Below are positions 1 to 9,769 of a stretch of DNA of 64,000 nucleotides, piece after piece. Made by a program: the position numbers and the translations under genes. Where the stretch lies: NCBI RefSeq assembly GCF_003086295.3, contig NC_092039.1, forward strand, positions 73,675,649 to 73,739,648, in the 5' to 3' direction. The notes under the pieces were generated by a model. That model was not told the DNA's origin, made no database searches, and saw nothing but the letters and a program-made list of their open reading frames with translations. Numbering within the stretch: the first letter of the stretch is position 1; each line of letters opens with the position of its first letter. This DNA comes from Arachis hypogaea (Eukaryota; Streptophyta; Magnoliopsida; Fabales; Fabaceae).

Positions 1-633
1 CGTGCCTGACAACCACAAGCGGTCTACATGATGTTCAATGTAGTCATTGGACGATAGCCAGAGTATAGTCTCGTGGGTCTCTGATCCACGGATCTGACTT
101 GTCTCTCCTGACAACATAGCATTTGAATCCATGAGATTAGAACCTTCGTGGTAGAGGCTAGAACCAATTGGCAGCATTCCTGAGATCCGAAAAGTCTAAA
201 CCTTATTTGTGGTATTCCGAGTAGAATCTGGGATGGGATAAATGTGACAAGCTTCAAACTCACGAATGTTGGGCGCAGTGACAATTTGGAAAAGGATAGA
301 GAGATCTTATTCCGACACAAGTGAGAACCGATAAATGATTAGCCGTGCAGTAGCTGTGCCTGGTATTTTTCATCCGATACGAGAAATTCGATAGTTGATT
401 AGCCGTACAGAAACTGTAGCTGGACCATTTTGACTGAGAGGACGGATGGTAGCCATTGACAACGGTGATCTGCCAACATACAGCTTGCCATGGAAGGGAG
501 CACGCATAATTGGATGAAAACAATAGGAAAGCAGAGGTTCAGAAGCAACAAAGCATCTCCAAACGCTTATCTAAAATTTCCACCAAGGAATTACATAAGT
601 ATCTTTATTTTAATTTATTTTTTATTTATCTTT
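1..633 (+). repeat. Element C 5' LTR, first part (family 1)
   Basis: The sequence matches 50676 to about 51308 of the C 3' LTR in the same orientation. It ends at the tcttt target site (629-633) where element B entered. The uninterrupted order can be read in the 3' LTR near 51300, where the tcttt is followed directly by the sequence found here at 18815. Start of this LTR lies outside the window. Confidence 0.85.
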
Positions 634-1338
634 TGGTCACAAAATTGTGATCATCAACAATGGCGCCAAAAACTTGGTAGCGCTCTCAAACATGAATCAC
701 ACTTTGTCACAACTTTGCACAACTAACCAGTAAGTGCACTGAGTCGTCCAAGTAATAAACCTTACGTGAGTAAGGGTCGATCCCACGGAGATTGTTGGTA
801 TGAAGCAAGCTATGGTTATCTTGTAAATCTCAGTTAGGCGGATTCAAATGGTTATAAAGGTTTCGAAAATAATAATGAATAAAGCATAAAATAAAGATAG
901 AGATACTTATGTAAATCATTGGTGGGAGTTTCAAATAAGCGCATGGAGACACTGTGTTCCTTCTGAATCTCTGCTTTCCTACTGCTTCCATCCAATCCTT
1001 CATACTCCTTTCCATGGCAAGCTGTATGTAGGGCATTACCGTTGTCAATGGCTACATCCCATCCTGATGTCAGGGCATTTTGGCCAGTTTCACTGACCTT
1101 TTCTTTACTGTTTTAGGGTAGTTTCATGCATTTTCTTAGGAAATAAGCAAGTATTTGGTTGAAAATGCAATCATACCATGATTCAAACAAACATTGTGAA
1201 TTTTGAATGATTTCATGAGAATTATGCATGAATTATATGATAAATTGGATGATGCATGATCCCATGATTAAGAGCAAGACTTTGATGCACTTTGTTTGAT
1301 TGACTTCAGGCCAAAAGAAGAAGAGAAGAGCCACGTTA

Positions 1339-1833
1339 GTGGCTACGTTAGTTACACTAACGTGGAAGGAAGGAAAGCCCCAACGTTAGTGAGAAAAGTT
1401 AGTGGCATTAACTTTGAAGAAAGGAAATAGAGCCAACGTTAGTGACACTTAACATTATCACTAACGTTGGACCAAGCTCATAAGTGGCCACGTTAGTTGC
1501 CACGTTAACTTAGTTAACGTGGCCTCTAACGTTAAGAAGAAAAGGGGACGCCAACGTTAGTGACATTCAACTTTATCACTAACGTTGGCCAAGTCACAAG
1601 AAGCCACGTTAACTCCCACGTTAACCTAGTTAACGTGGAAGCTAACGTGAAGAAACAAGGTCGTCGACAACGTTAGTGACACCAAACATTGTCACTAACG
1701 TTGGAAGAAACCCACACTATCCCCAAGAAGCCACGTTAACTCCCACGTTAACTTAGTTAACGTGGAAGTTAACGTGAAGAAGAAAGGTGATCGCCAACGT
1801 TAGTGACACCCAACATTGTCACTAACGTTGGAA
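1339..1833. repeat. Palindrome array in family-2 U3
   Basis: Two hairpin types alternate. One is built on CACGTTAACT...GTTAACGTGG. The other is CCAACGTTAGTGACA, a loop of about 7 bases, then TGTCACTAACGTTGG (stem about 15 bp). The period is roughly 115 bases. Equivalent arrays lie at 20660-21600 and 40820-41760 in the D LTRs and, in reverse, at 17640-18110. Confidence 0.9.
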
Positions 1834-2088
1834 GGAGCCCACACAAGCCACAAGTGGGCATGAAATTGGAGCACAAACAAGAGGCATCTTTTAAGCCCCA
1901 AAAACACCAAAGCAATAAAGTCAAGTCACCCTGGACCTCAATTTGATTCACTTCTCTTGGACCACCCAACCTCAAGGAAGCAAGCCCACAAGTGTCAACC
2001 AATCAAGGCCACAAGAAGCATCTAGAATAGGAATTTTCATTTAATTTGTAATTTGCTTTTAATTTCATTTTGTAATTTAGGAGAGCCT

Positions 2089-2096
2089 ATATAAAG
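2089..2096 (+). promoter_or_regulatory. Probable TATA box of the family-2 LTR
   Basis: TATATAAA lies just downstream of the palindrome array in the solo LTR. The same place in the D 5' LTR holds TATATATA near 21744. It marks the likely U3/R boundary; no transcript evidence is available. Confidence 0.5.
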
Positions 2097-2699
2097 TCTT
2101 TAGTTTTTACTTTGAAAAGGAATTGGACGGAAGGAAACACAGAAATTGGGGATTGGAAGAGGGGTCTTCGGACTCCCTCCCCTCACTCACTTTTCCTTCT
2201 CTTCTTTTCTTTGTATTTTTCATTTATGAATTTGGAAGTTTCAATGTTAGTTTTAATCTTCATCTTTACTTTCCTGCACTTTCTTCTTTTCTATTTTGTT
2301 AGAGCAATGACCAACTAACTTTTTTCATTGGGTTAGAGAGCTCTATTGTGATTCAACGGATTAAGTGTAGTTCTTATTATTCTTCTTCTTCTATCTTTTC
2401 TCTTGATTTTGCTTGAAAGCTTTCGATCTTCATCCAATTGGGTAGTTATCTTGGAAAAGAAGCTATTCATACTTGGATCTCTTCTGAACCTTGGAAGAGG
2501 AATGAAGAGATCATGCTAGAAATGCTTTCTCATGTTGTACCAAATTGGGTTTAGAAGGATATGTGACTATAATCCTCCAACACTTGATTTGGGAATGCAT
2601 GTGGTATAATCAGTGACCATACTTCATCTCTTCTCATGAGCAATTGACCAAGGAATTGGCTATTGATCAAGATTTGAGAGATTGAATTACAAGTAATTG

Positions 2700-3858
2700 T
2701 AATTTGATCACTTAAGATTGCCAAGGAGATCAACGAATGATTGAGGAAGAGATGAGAATGAACTTAATCCGGAGGATTGCAATATCTCTTGATCCCAATG
2801 TTCATTTTATTTTTAGTTCTTACATTTACTTTTCTTGTCATTTTACTCCTCTGCACTTTATTGCTTTCTTTACTTTTCTGCCATTTACATTTCCTTGTTA
2901 CCTATCACTCCAATATGATTCGTCTAACTAGGATAATCAATTAACCATTGATTGCTTAATCCGTTAATCTCTGTGGGATTCGACCTCACTCTATTGTGAG
3001 TTTTACTTGACGACAATTCGGTACACTTGCCGAAGGGAGATTTGTTGAGAGACAAGTTTCCACCTGCATCACATCCTCTCAGTGAAAAAGGTCCAAATGC
3101 TCTTGTCACAGCACGGCTAATCATCTGTCGGTTCTCGATCATGTCGAAATAGAATCCATTGATTCTTTTGCGTCTGTCACCACGCCCAACAATCGCGAGT
3201 TTGAAGCTCGTCACAGTCATTTAATCCCTGAATCCTACTCAGAATACCACAGACAAGGTTTAGACTTTCCGGATTCTCAAGAATGGCTGCCAAAGGGTTC
3301 TAGCTTATACCACGAGGATTCTGGTTAAGGAATCCAAGAGATACACGCTCGGTCTAAGGTAGAACGGAAGTGGTTGTCAGTCACACGTTCAAAGGTGAGA
3401 ATGATGATGAGTGTCACGGATCATCACATTCATCATGTTGAAGTGCAACGAATATCTTAGAACAAGAATAGGCTGAATTGAATAGAAAATAGTAGTAATT
3501 GCATTAAAACTCGAGGTACAGCAGAGCTCCACACCTTAATCTATAGTGTGTAGAAACTCCACCGTTGAAAATACATAAGTGATGGTGGTTCAGGCATGGC
3601 CGAATGGCCAGCCCCCATAAACATGATCAAAGGATCATAAGGTAATTCAAAAATAATCCAAAGATGTCTAATACAATAGTGAAATGTCCTATTTATACTA
3701 TACTAGTTACTAGGGTTTACAGAAATAAGTCTAAATGCAAAAATTCACTGATGGGGCCCACTTTGGTGTGTGCTTGGGCTGAGCTTGAGCTTTACACGTA
3801 CAGAGGCTTCTTCTAGAGTTAAACGCCACGTTGTAACGTGTTTTTGGCATTTGACAAT
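2700..3858 (+). repeat. Inverted repeat, left arm
   Basis: Reading down from 3858, the reverse complement appears at 5200-5540 and continues after element A at 15362 to about 16180. In the stretch 3700-3858 I see one mismatch against 5200-5350. The copies include the junction between family-1 LTR and the nested family-2 LTR, so the duplication happened after that insertion. Beyond 2700 the arms drop to clearly lower similarity. Confidence 0.85.
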
Positions 3859-4265
3859 GGTTTGTGATGTGTTTCTGGCGTTGGACGCCAGTTTGCGTCA
3901 TCTAAACTTAAACAAAGTATGGACTATTATATATTGCTGGAAAGCTCTAGATGTCTACTTTCCAAAGCCGTTGAGAGCGCGCCATTTAAAGTTCTGTAGC
4001 TCCAGAGAATCCATTTCGAGTGCAGGGAGGTCAGAATCCAACAGCATCAGTAGTCCTTTGTTAGCCTGAATCAGATTTTTAGCTCAGGTCCCTCAATTTC
4101 AGCCAAAAAATACCTGAAATCACAAAAAAACACACAAACTCATAGTAAAGTCCAAAAATATGAATTTTGCATAAAAACTAATAAAAACATCCCTAAAAGT
4201 AGCTAGATCCTACTAAAAACTACCTAAAAACAATGCCAAAAAGCGTATAAATTATCCACTTATCA

Positions 4266-5199
4266 CAACACCAAACTTAAATTGTTGCTTATCCCCAAGC
4301 AACTGAAAATAAAATAGGATAAAAAGAAGAGAATATACTATAAATTTCAAAATATCAATGAATATTAGTTCTAATTAAATGAGCGGGACTTGTAGCTTTT
4401 TGCTTCTGAATAGTTTTGGCATCTCACTTTTTCCTTTGAAGTTCAGAATGATTGGCATCTATAGGAACTCAGAGTTTTAGATAGTGTTATTAATTCTCCT
4501 AGTTAAGTTTGTTGATTCTTGAACATAGCTACTTTATGAGTCTTGGCCATGGCCCTAAGCACTTTGTTTTCCAGTATTACCACTGGATACATAAATGCCA
4601 TAGACACATGACTGGGTGAACCTTTTCAGATTGTGACTCAGCTTTGCTAAAGTCCCCAGTTAGAGGTGTCCAGAGCTCTTAAGCACACTCTTTTTGCTTT
4701 GGATCACGACTTTAACCACTCAGTCTCAAGCTTTTCACTTGGACCTGCATGCCACAAGCACATGGATAGGGACAGCTTGATTTAGCCGCTTAGGCCTGGA
4801 CTTTATTTCCTTGGGCCTTCCTAACCACTGATGCTCAAAGCCTTGGATCCTTTTCACCCTTGCCTTTTGGTTTTAAGGGCTATTGGCTTTTTCTGGTTGC
4901 TTTTCTTTTTCTTTCTAAATTTTTTTTGCAAGCTTTGTTCTTCACTGCTTTTTCTTGCTTCAAGAATCAATTTCATGATTTTTCAAATTATCAATAACAT
5001 TTCTCTTGTTCATCATTCTTTCAAGAGCCAACAATTTTAACATTCATAAACAACAAGATCAAAGATATGTATTGTTCAAGCATTTATTCAGAAAACAAAA
5101 AGTATTGTCACCACATCAATATAATTAAACTAATTTCAAGGATGAATTCGAAACTCATGTACTTCTTGTTCTTTTGTATTAAAAACAATTTTCTTTTGT
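4266..5199 (-). other. Element B, remnant of 3' internal region
   Basis: Non-coding sequence next to the B 3' LTR, homologous to 7365-8300 in A, 34170-35097 in E and 48830-49768 in C. On the minus strand it runs into the LTR through the conserved GGGGATAAGCAA and AAGTTTGGTGT motifs. It stops abruptly at 5199, where the inverted arm begins. No ORF of note. Confidence 0.7.
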
Positions 5200-5360
5200 A
5201 TTGTCAAATGCCAAAAACACGTTACAACGTGGCGTTTAACTCTAGAAGAAGCCTCTGTACGTGTAAAGCTCAAGCTCAGCCCAAGCACACACCAAAGTGG
5301 GCCCCGTCAGTGAATTTTTGCATTTAGACTTATTTCTGTAAACCCTAGTAACTAGTATAG

Positions 5361-5369
5361 TATAAATAG
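5361..5369 (+). promoter_or_regulatory. Probable TATA box of a family-1 LTR copy
   Basis: TATAAATAG follows the conserved AACCCTAGTAACTAG segment that precedes the TATA box in family-1 LTRs; the C 3' LTR has the same TATAAATAG at 50351. This copy is in the inverted arm of B and is unlikely to be active as part of an element. Confidence 0.4.
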
Positions 5370-5540
5370 GACATTTCACTATTGTATTAGACATCTTTGG
5401 ATTATTTTTAGATTACCTTATGATCCTTTGATCATGTTTATGGGGGCTGGCCATTCGACCATGCCTGAACCACCATCACTTATGTATTTTCAACGGTGGA
5501 GTTTCTACACACTATAGATTAAGGTGTGGAGCTCTGCTGT

Positions 5541-7364
5541 TGGTGGACGAAATTGTGATCACTACTCTTTGTGCTTGTATGGATTTATTCAATAATTGTC
5601 TTTATTTGAATTCACAACTCCGTTCAACTAACCAGCAAGTGTACTGGGTCGTCCAAGTAATAAACCTTATGTGAGTAAGGGTCGATCCCACAGAGATTGT
5701 TGGTATGAAGCAAGCTATGGTCACCTTGTAAATCTCAGTTAGGCAGATTAAATTGATTTATGGGTTTTCAAAAATAAAGATAAGAAAATAGAAATAATAA
5801 ACGAGATAGAAGACTTATGCAGATTCATTGGTGAGAATTTCAGAGAAGCGAATGGAGATGCTGGATGGCTCAAGGACGCCTGCTCTCCTACTGCTTCTAC
5901 TCAATCCTTCTTACTCCTTTCCATGGCAAGCTTTGTATAGGGGTTCACCATCAGCGGTGGCTACTTTCAATCCTCTCGGGAAAATGATCCTATGCGGCTG
6001 TCACTCGCACGGCTAATCGTCTGGAGGCATCACCCATGGTTGATGGCTACATCCCATCCTCGCAGTGAAAACTAATGCTCACGCACTCTGTCACAGTACG
6101 GCTAATCACTGGTTGGTTCCCGCTCCTACTGAAATAGAATCCCTTGATTCTTTTGCGTCTGTCACTAACGCCCAGCACTTGCAAGTTTGAAGCACGTCAC
6201 AGTCATTCATTACCGGAATCCTACTCGGAATACCACAGACAAGGTTAGACTTTCCGGATTCCCAGGATCCTACTCGGAATACCACAGACAAGGTGAGACT
6301 TTCCGGATCCTCATAAATGCTGCCATCTATCTAGCTTATACCACGAAGATTCTGTTGGGGAATCTAAGAGATACACATTCAAGCTCTGTTGCATGTAGAA
6401 CGGAAGTGGTTGTCAATCACGTGCGTTCATGAGTGAGAATGATAATGAGGGTTACTTATCATCACATTCATCATGTTCTTGGGTACGAATGAATATCTTG
6501 GAATAAGAATAAGAGAGATTTGAATAAAAGATAATAGAATTGCATTAATACTTGAGGTACAGCAGAGCTCCACACCCTTAATCTATGGTGTGCAGAAACT
6601 CCACCGTTGAAAATACATAAGTAAAAGAGGTTCAGGCATGGCCGAATGGCCAGCCCCCCTAACGTGATCAATAGCCTCTTAAGATGAAGAATAATACAAA
6701 ACTGAGACTAAAGATGAAACGTGGTCAAAAGACATCTAATACAATAGTTAAATGTTCTATTTATAATGAACTAGCTCCTAGGGTTTACATGAGTAAGTAA
6801 TTGATGCATAAATCCACTTCCGGGGCCCACTTGGTGTATGTTTGGGCTGAGCTTGATCAATCCACGAGCTGAGGCTTCTCTTGGAGTTGAACTCCGAGTT
6901 ATGACGTGTTTTGGGCGTTCAACTCCGGATCATGACATTTTTCTGGCGTTTAACTCCAGACAGCAGCTTGTACTTGGCGTTCAACGCCAAGTTACGTCGT
7001 CAATCTCCGAATAAAGTATGGACAATTATATATTGCTGGAAAGCTATGGATGTCTACTTTCCAACGCCGTTGAGAGCGCGCCAATTGGAGTTCTGTAGCT
7101 CCAGAAAATCTATTTCGAGTGCAGGGAGGTCAGATTCCAACAGCATCAGCAGTCCTTTTGTCAGCCTTCTTCAGAGTTTTACTCAAATCCCTCAATTTCA
7201 GTCAGAATTTACCTGAAATCACAGAAAAACACACAAACTCATAGTAAAGTCCAGAAATGTGAATTTAACATAAAAAATAATGAAAACATCCCTAAAAGCA
7301 GCTTAAACTTACTAAAAACTATATAAAAACAATGCCAAAAAGCGTATAAATTATCCGCTCATCA
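5541..7364 (-). repeat. Element A 3' LTR
   Basis: 1824 bp, the same length as the 5' LTR at 13533-15356 and aligned to it at a constant offset of 7992. It contains GGCGTTNAACGCC-type palindromes at about 6885-6995 and the shared module at about 7010-7100. It is bordered inside by the pre-LTR motif at 7367-7377. Confidence 0.95.
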
Positions 7365-8330
7365 CAACACCAAACTTAAATTGTTGCTTGTCCCCAAGCA
7401 ACTGAAAATCAATTAGGATAAAAAGAAGAGAATATACTATAAATCTCAGCATATCAATGAATATTAATTTAATTAGATGAGCGGGACTTGTAGCTTTTTG
7501 CTTCTGAACAGTTTTGGCATCTCACTTTTTCCTTTGAAGTTTAGAGTGATTGGCTTCTCTAGGAACTTAGAATTTCGGATAGTGTTATTGACTTTCCTAG
7601 TTAAGCATGTTGATTCTTGAACACAGCTACTTATGAGTCTTGGCCGTGGCCCTAAGCATTTTGTTTTCCAGTATTACCACCGGATACACAAATGCCACAG
7701 ACACATAACTGGGTGAACCTTTTCAGATTGTGACTCAGCTTTGCTAGAGTCCCCAGTTAGTGGTGTCCAGAGCTCTGAAGCACACTCTTTTGCTTTGGAT
7801 CACGACTTTAACCACTTAGTCCCAAGCTTTTCACTTGGACCTTCATGACACAAGCACATGGTTAGGGACAGCTTGATTTAGCCGCTTAGGCCTGGATTTA
7901 ATTTCCTTGGGCCCTCCTATCCATTGATGCTCAAAGCCTTGGATCCTTTTTACCCTTGCCTTTTGGTTTTAAGGGCTATTGGCTTTTTCTATTGCTCCTT
8001 CTTTTTCTATATTCTTTTTTTTCTTTTTTTCTTTTTCGAATGCTTCTTCTTTTTCACTGCTTTTTCTTGCTTCAAGAATCAATTCATGATTTTTCAGATC
8101 ATCAATAACATTTCTGTTTGTTCATCATTCTTTCAAGGGCCGACAATTTTAACACTCATAAACAACAAGATCAAAAATATGCACTGTTCAAGCATTCATT
8201 CAGAAAACAAAAAGTATTGCCACCACATCAATATAATTAAATTAAATTCAAGGATAAATTCGAAATTCATGTACTTCTTGTTCTTTTGAATTAAAACATT
8301 TTTCTTTTAAGAGAGATGAAGGATTAATGG
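7365..8330 (-). other. Element A conserved 3' non-coding region
   Basis: This stretch is closely similar to the pre-LTR regions of B, C and E although it has no conserved ORF. On the minus strand it ends in GGGGACAAGCAA and AAGTTTGGTGTTG directly before the 3' LTR. Short ORFs here are not conserved between the copies. Confidence 0.7.
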
Positions 8331-8357
8331 ATTTTATTCATAGCTTTAAGGCATGGT

Positions 8358-8765
8358 TTACACACTAATGATCATGAAGTAGAGACACAAAACATAAATA
8401 AACACAACATTTAAAAACCGAAAACAGAAAGAAATAAAGAACAAGGAATGAATCCACCTGAGTGAGGGTGGCGCCTTCTTGAAGGTCCAATGGTGCTTTT
8501 TGAGCTCCTCTATGTCTCTTCCTTGCTTCTGTTGAATGATTCCTAATAATTTTGGTGTTTCTACCCTTAGTTGCTTCCAATATTTGTGTGGAGGACAACT
8601 TATCCCCTGAGGTATCTCAGGGATCTCTTGATTTGCAGCCACATGTTATACCACTGAGCTATGACGGCTTATATTTTCCATCTCCCAAGACTCAGAGGTG
8701 GAAGCTTTTGTCTTCCCTTTGAGGTTTCTCTGGCCTTAGGTGCCATTAATGGTAATGGAAAAGCA
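8358..8765 (-). pseudogene. Element A ORF2 remnant (internally deleted)
   Basis: On the minus strand an ATG at about 8764 opens the same start (Met-Ala-Pro-Lys) as ORF2 of element C at 47530. After about 30 codons the reading stops, and the tRNA-like piece follows. The last part (EIPEIPQG, PPHKYW) matches the C-terminal remnant of C near 48440-48485. The central domain of the putative plant transposon protein family is missing, so no functional product is expected. Confidence 0.6.
8626..8672 (-). other. tRNA-Cys-like fragment captured in element A
   Basis: The minus strand reads CATAGCTCAGTGGTA, then an anticodon-arm-like part with CTGCAAATCAAGAG. This matches the D-arm to anticodon-arm part of nuclear plant tRNA-Cys(GCA) as I recall it, with about six to seven mismatches in 42 bases. 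The 3' half with the B box is not recognisable, so it is not a working tRNA gene. It lies exactly where the centre of ORF2 is missing. Confidence 0.5.
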
Positions 8766-9299
8766 AAAAAAGCTATGCTTTTACCACACCAAACTTAAAA
8801 TATTGCTCGCCCTCGAGCAAAAAAAAAGAAAAGAAGAGTAGAAGAAGAAGAAAAGAATATAGTAGAGAGGGGGAGAAGTAGGTTCGGCTATGTGGGAGAA
8901 GAAGGGGGTGTGTTGTGTGAAAATGAAGTAGAATTGAAGGGTATTTATAGGGAGAGGGGAGGGTATAGGTTCGGCCAATTTGGGTGGGAATGGGTGGGAA
9001 ATTGAATTTGAATTTTATGAAGGTAGGTGGGGTTTATGGGGAAGAGAGGGGTGATGTGAATGGTGAATGGGGTAATTTGGGAAGAGGAATTGAGGTGATT
9101 GGTGAAAGTTTTGGGTTTTGTGACATGGGGAATACAAATCACAAAAATAGGATTAAGAGGTAAGGTGGGAATATGGTAGGTGGGGATCCTGTGGGGTCCA
9201 CAGATCCTGAGGTGGGGATCCTGTGGGGTCCACAGATCCTGAGGTGAAAAGAAATACCATTCCTTCACCATATAGGCGTGTAAAATGCCTTCATGCATC
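8766..9299 (-). other. Element A spacer upstream of ORF2
   Basis: Purine-rich on the + strand, without a credible gene. On the minus strand it corresponds to 47100-47525 in C, including a TATA-like TATAAATA near 8943-8950 and the motif pair GGGCGAGCAA plus AAGTTTGGTGT (8786-8796) just before ORF2. A 28-base direct repeat (ggtggggatcctgtgggg core) occurs at 9179 and 9212. Confidence 0.5.
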
Positions 9300-9545
9300 A
9301 TTCTGGCGTTCAAATGCCCATGGATGCACGTTCTGGGCGTTTAACGCCCATGTAAAGCATGTTTCTGGCGTTGAACGCCAGTTTGATGCTTGTTACTGGC
9401 GTTCAGCGCCAGTTTGTCCTCTCTGTGCACATTCCTGGCGTTCAACGCCAGGATGTTGCTTGTTTCTGGCGTTCAGCGCCAGAATGGTGCTTTGTTCTGG
9501 TGTTGAACGCCGGCCAGATGCACCTTACTGGCGTTGAACGCCAGC
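9300..9545. repeat. Palindrome cluster, GGCGTTNAACGCC type, in element A
   Basis: About eight copies of a palindrome around GGCGTTNAACGCC, spaced about 30 bases, lie between gag-PR and ORF2. Some arms carry single changes such as CAGCGCC. The same cluster type occurs in C at 46790-47060. Confidence 0.9.
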
Positions 9546-9769
9546 CCGTGCGTCCTCCAGGGTGAAAATTTTTTTCTTCTGTTTTTGACTCTGTTTTTAA
9601 TTTTTTTGACTTTTTCGTGACTCCTCATGATCATGTACCTAATTAAACACAAAAATAACACTAAAACAAAATAAAATAAAATTAGATAAATAAAAATTGG
9701 GTTGCCTCCCAACAAGCGCTTCTTTAATGTCAATAGCTTGACAGTGGCTCTCATGGAGCCACAAGGTGA

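Larger units (their letters stand above)
1065..3071 (+). mobile_element. Family-2 solo LTR
   Basis: It begins TGATGTCAGGG and ends CTGCATCA, like the D LTRs, and is flanked by catcc at 1060-1064 and 3072-3076. No internal region is present, so this is a solo LTR formed by recombination between the two LTRs of a family-2 element. It holds the family's array of ACGTTA palindromes (about 1339-1833) and a TATA box at 2089. Its 3' part is repeated in inverted orientation at 15808 onward. Confidence 0.9.
634..4265 (-). repeat. Element B 3' LTR with nested solo LTR
   Basis: A family-1 LTR in minus orientation that ends at 4265 (reverse strand TGATAAGTGG), next to the conserved pre-LTR motif at 4268-4278. 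Without the solo LTR at 1065-3071 it is about 1.6 kb. The left 50 bases are unusual: they hold a copy of the LTR-end/primer-site junction (ggcgccaaaaacttgg at about 662) inside the LTR. The shared growth module of LTR families 1 and 2 lies at about 3916-4010. Confidence 0.75.

Noticed and set aside
5828..7216. Identical small ORFs repeated at 5828-7216 and 13820-15208
   Set aside because: They repeat because they lie in the two LTRs of element A; none has codon structure or motifs of a gene.
8626..8672. A working tRNA gene
   Set aside because: The 3' half with the T-arm and B box is absent and the anticodon-arm part carries mismatches.
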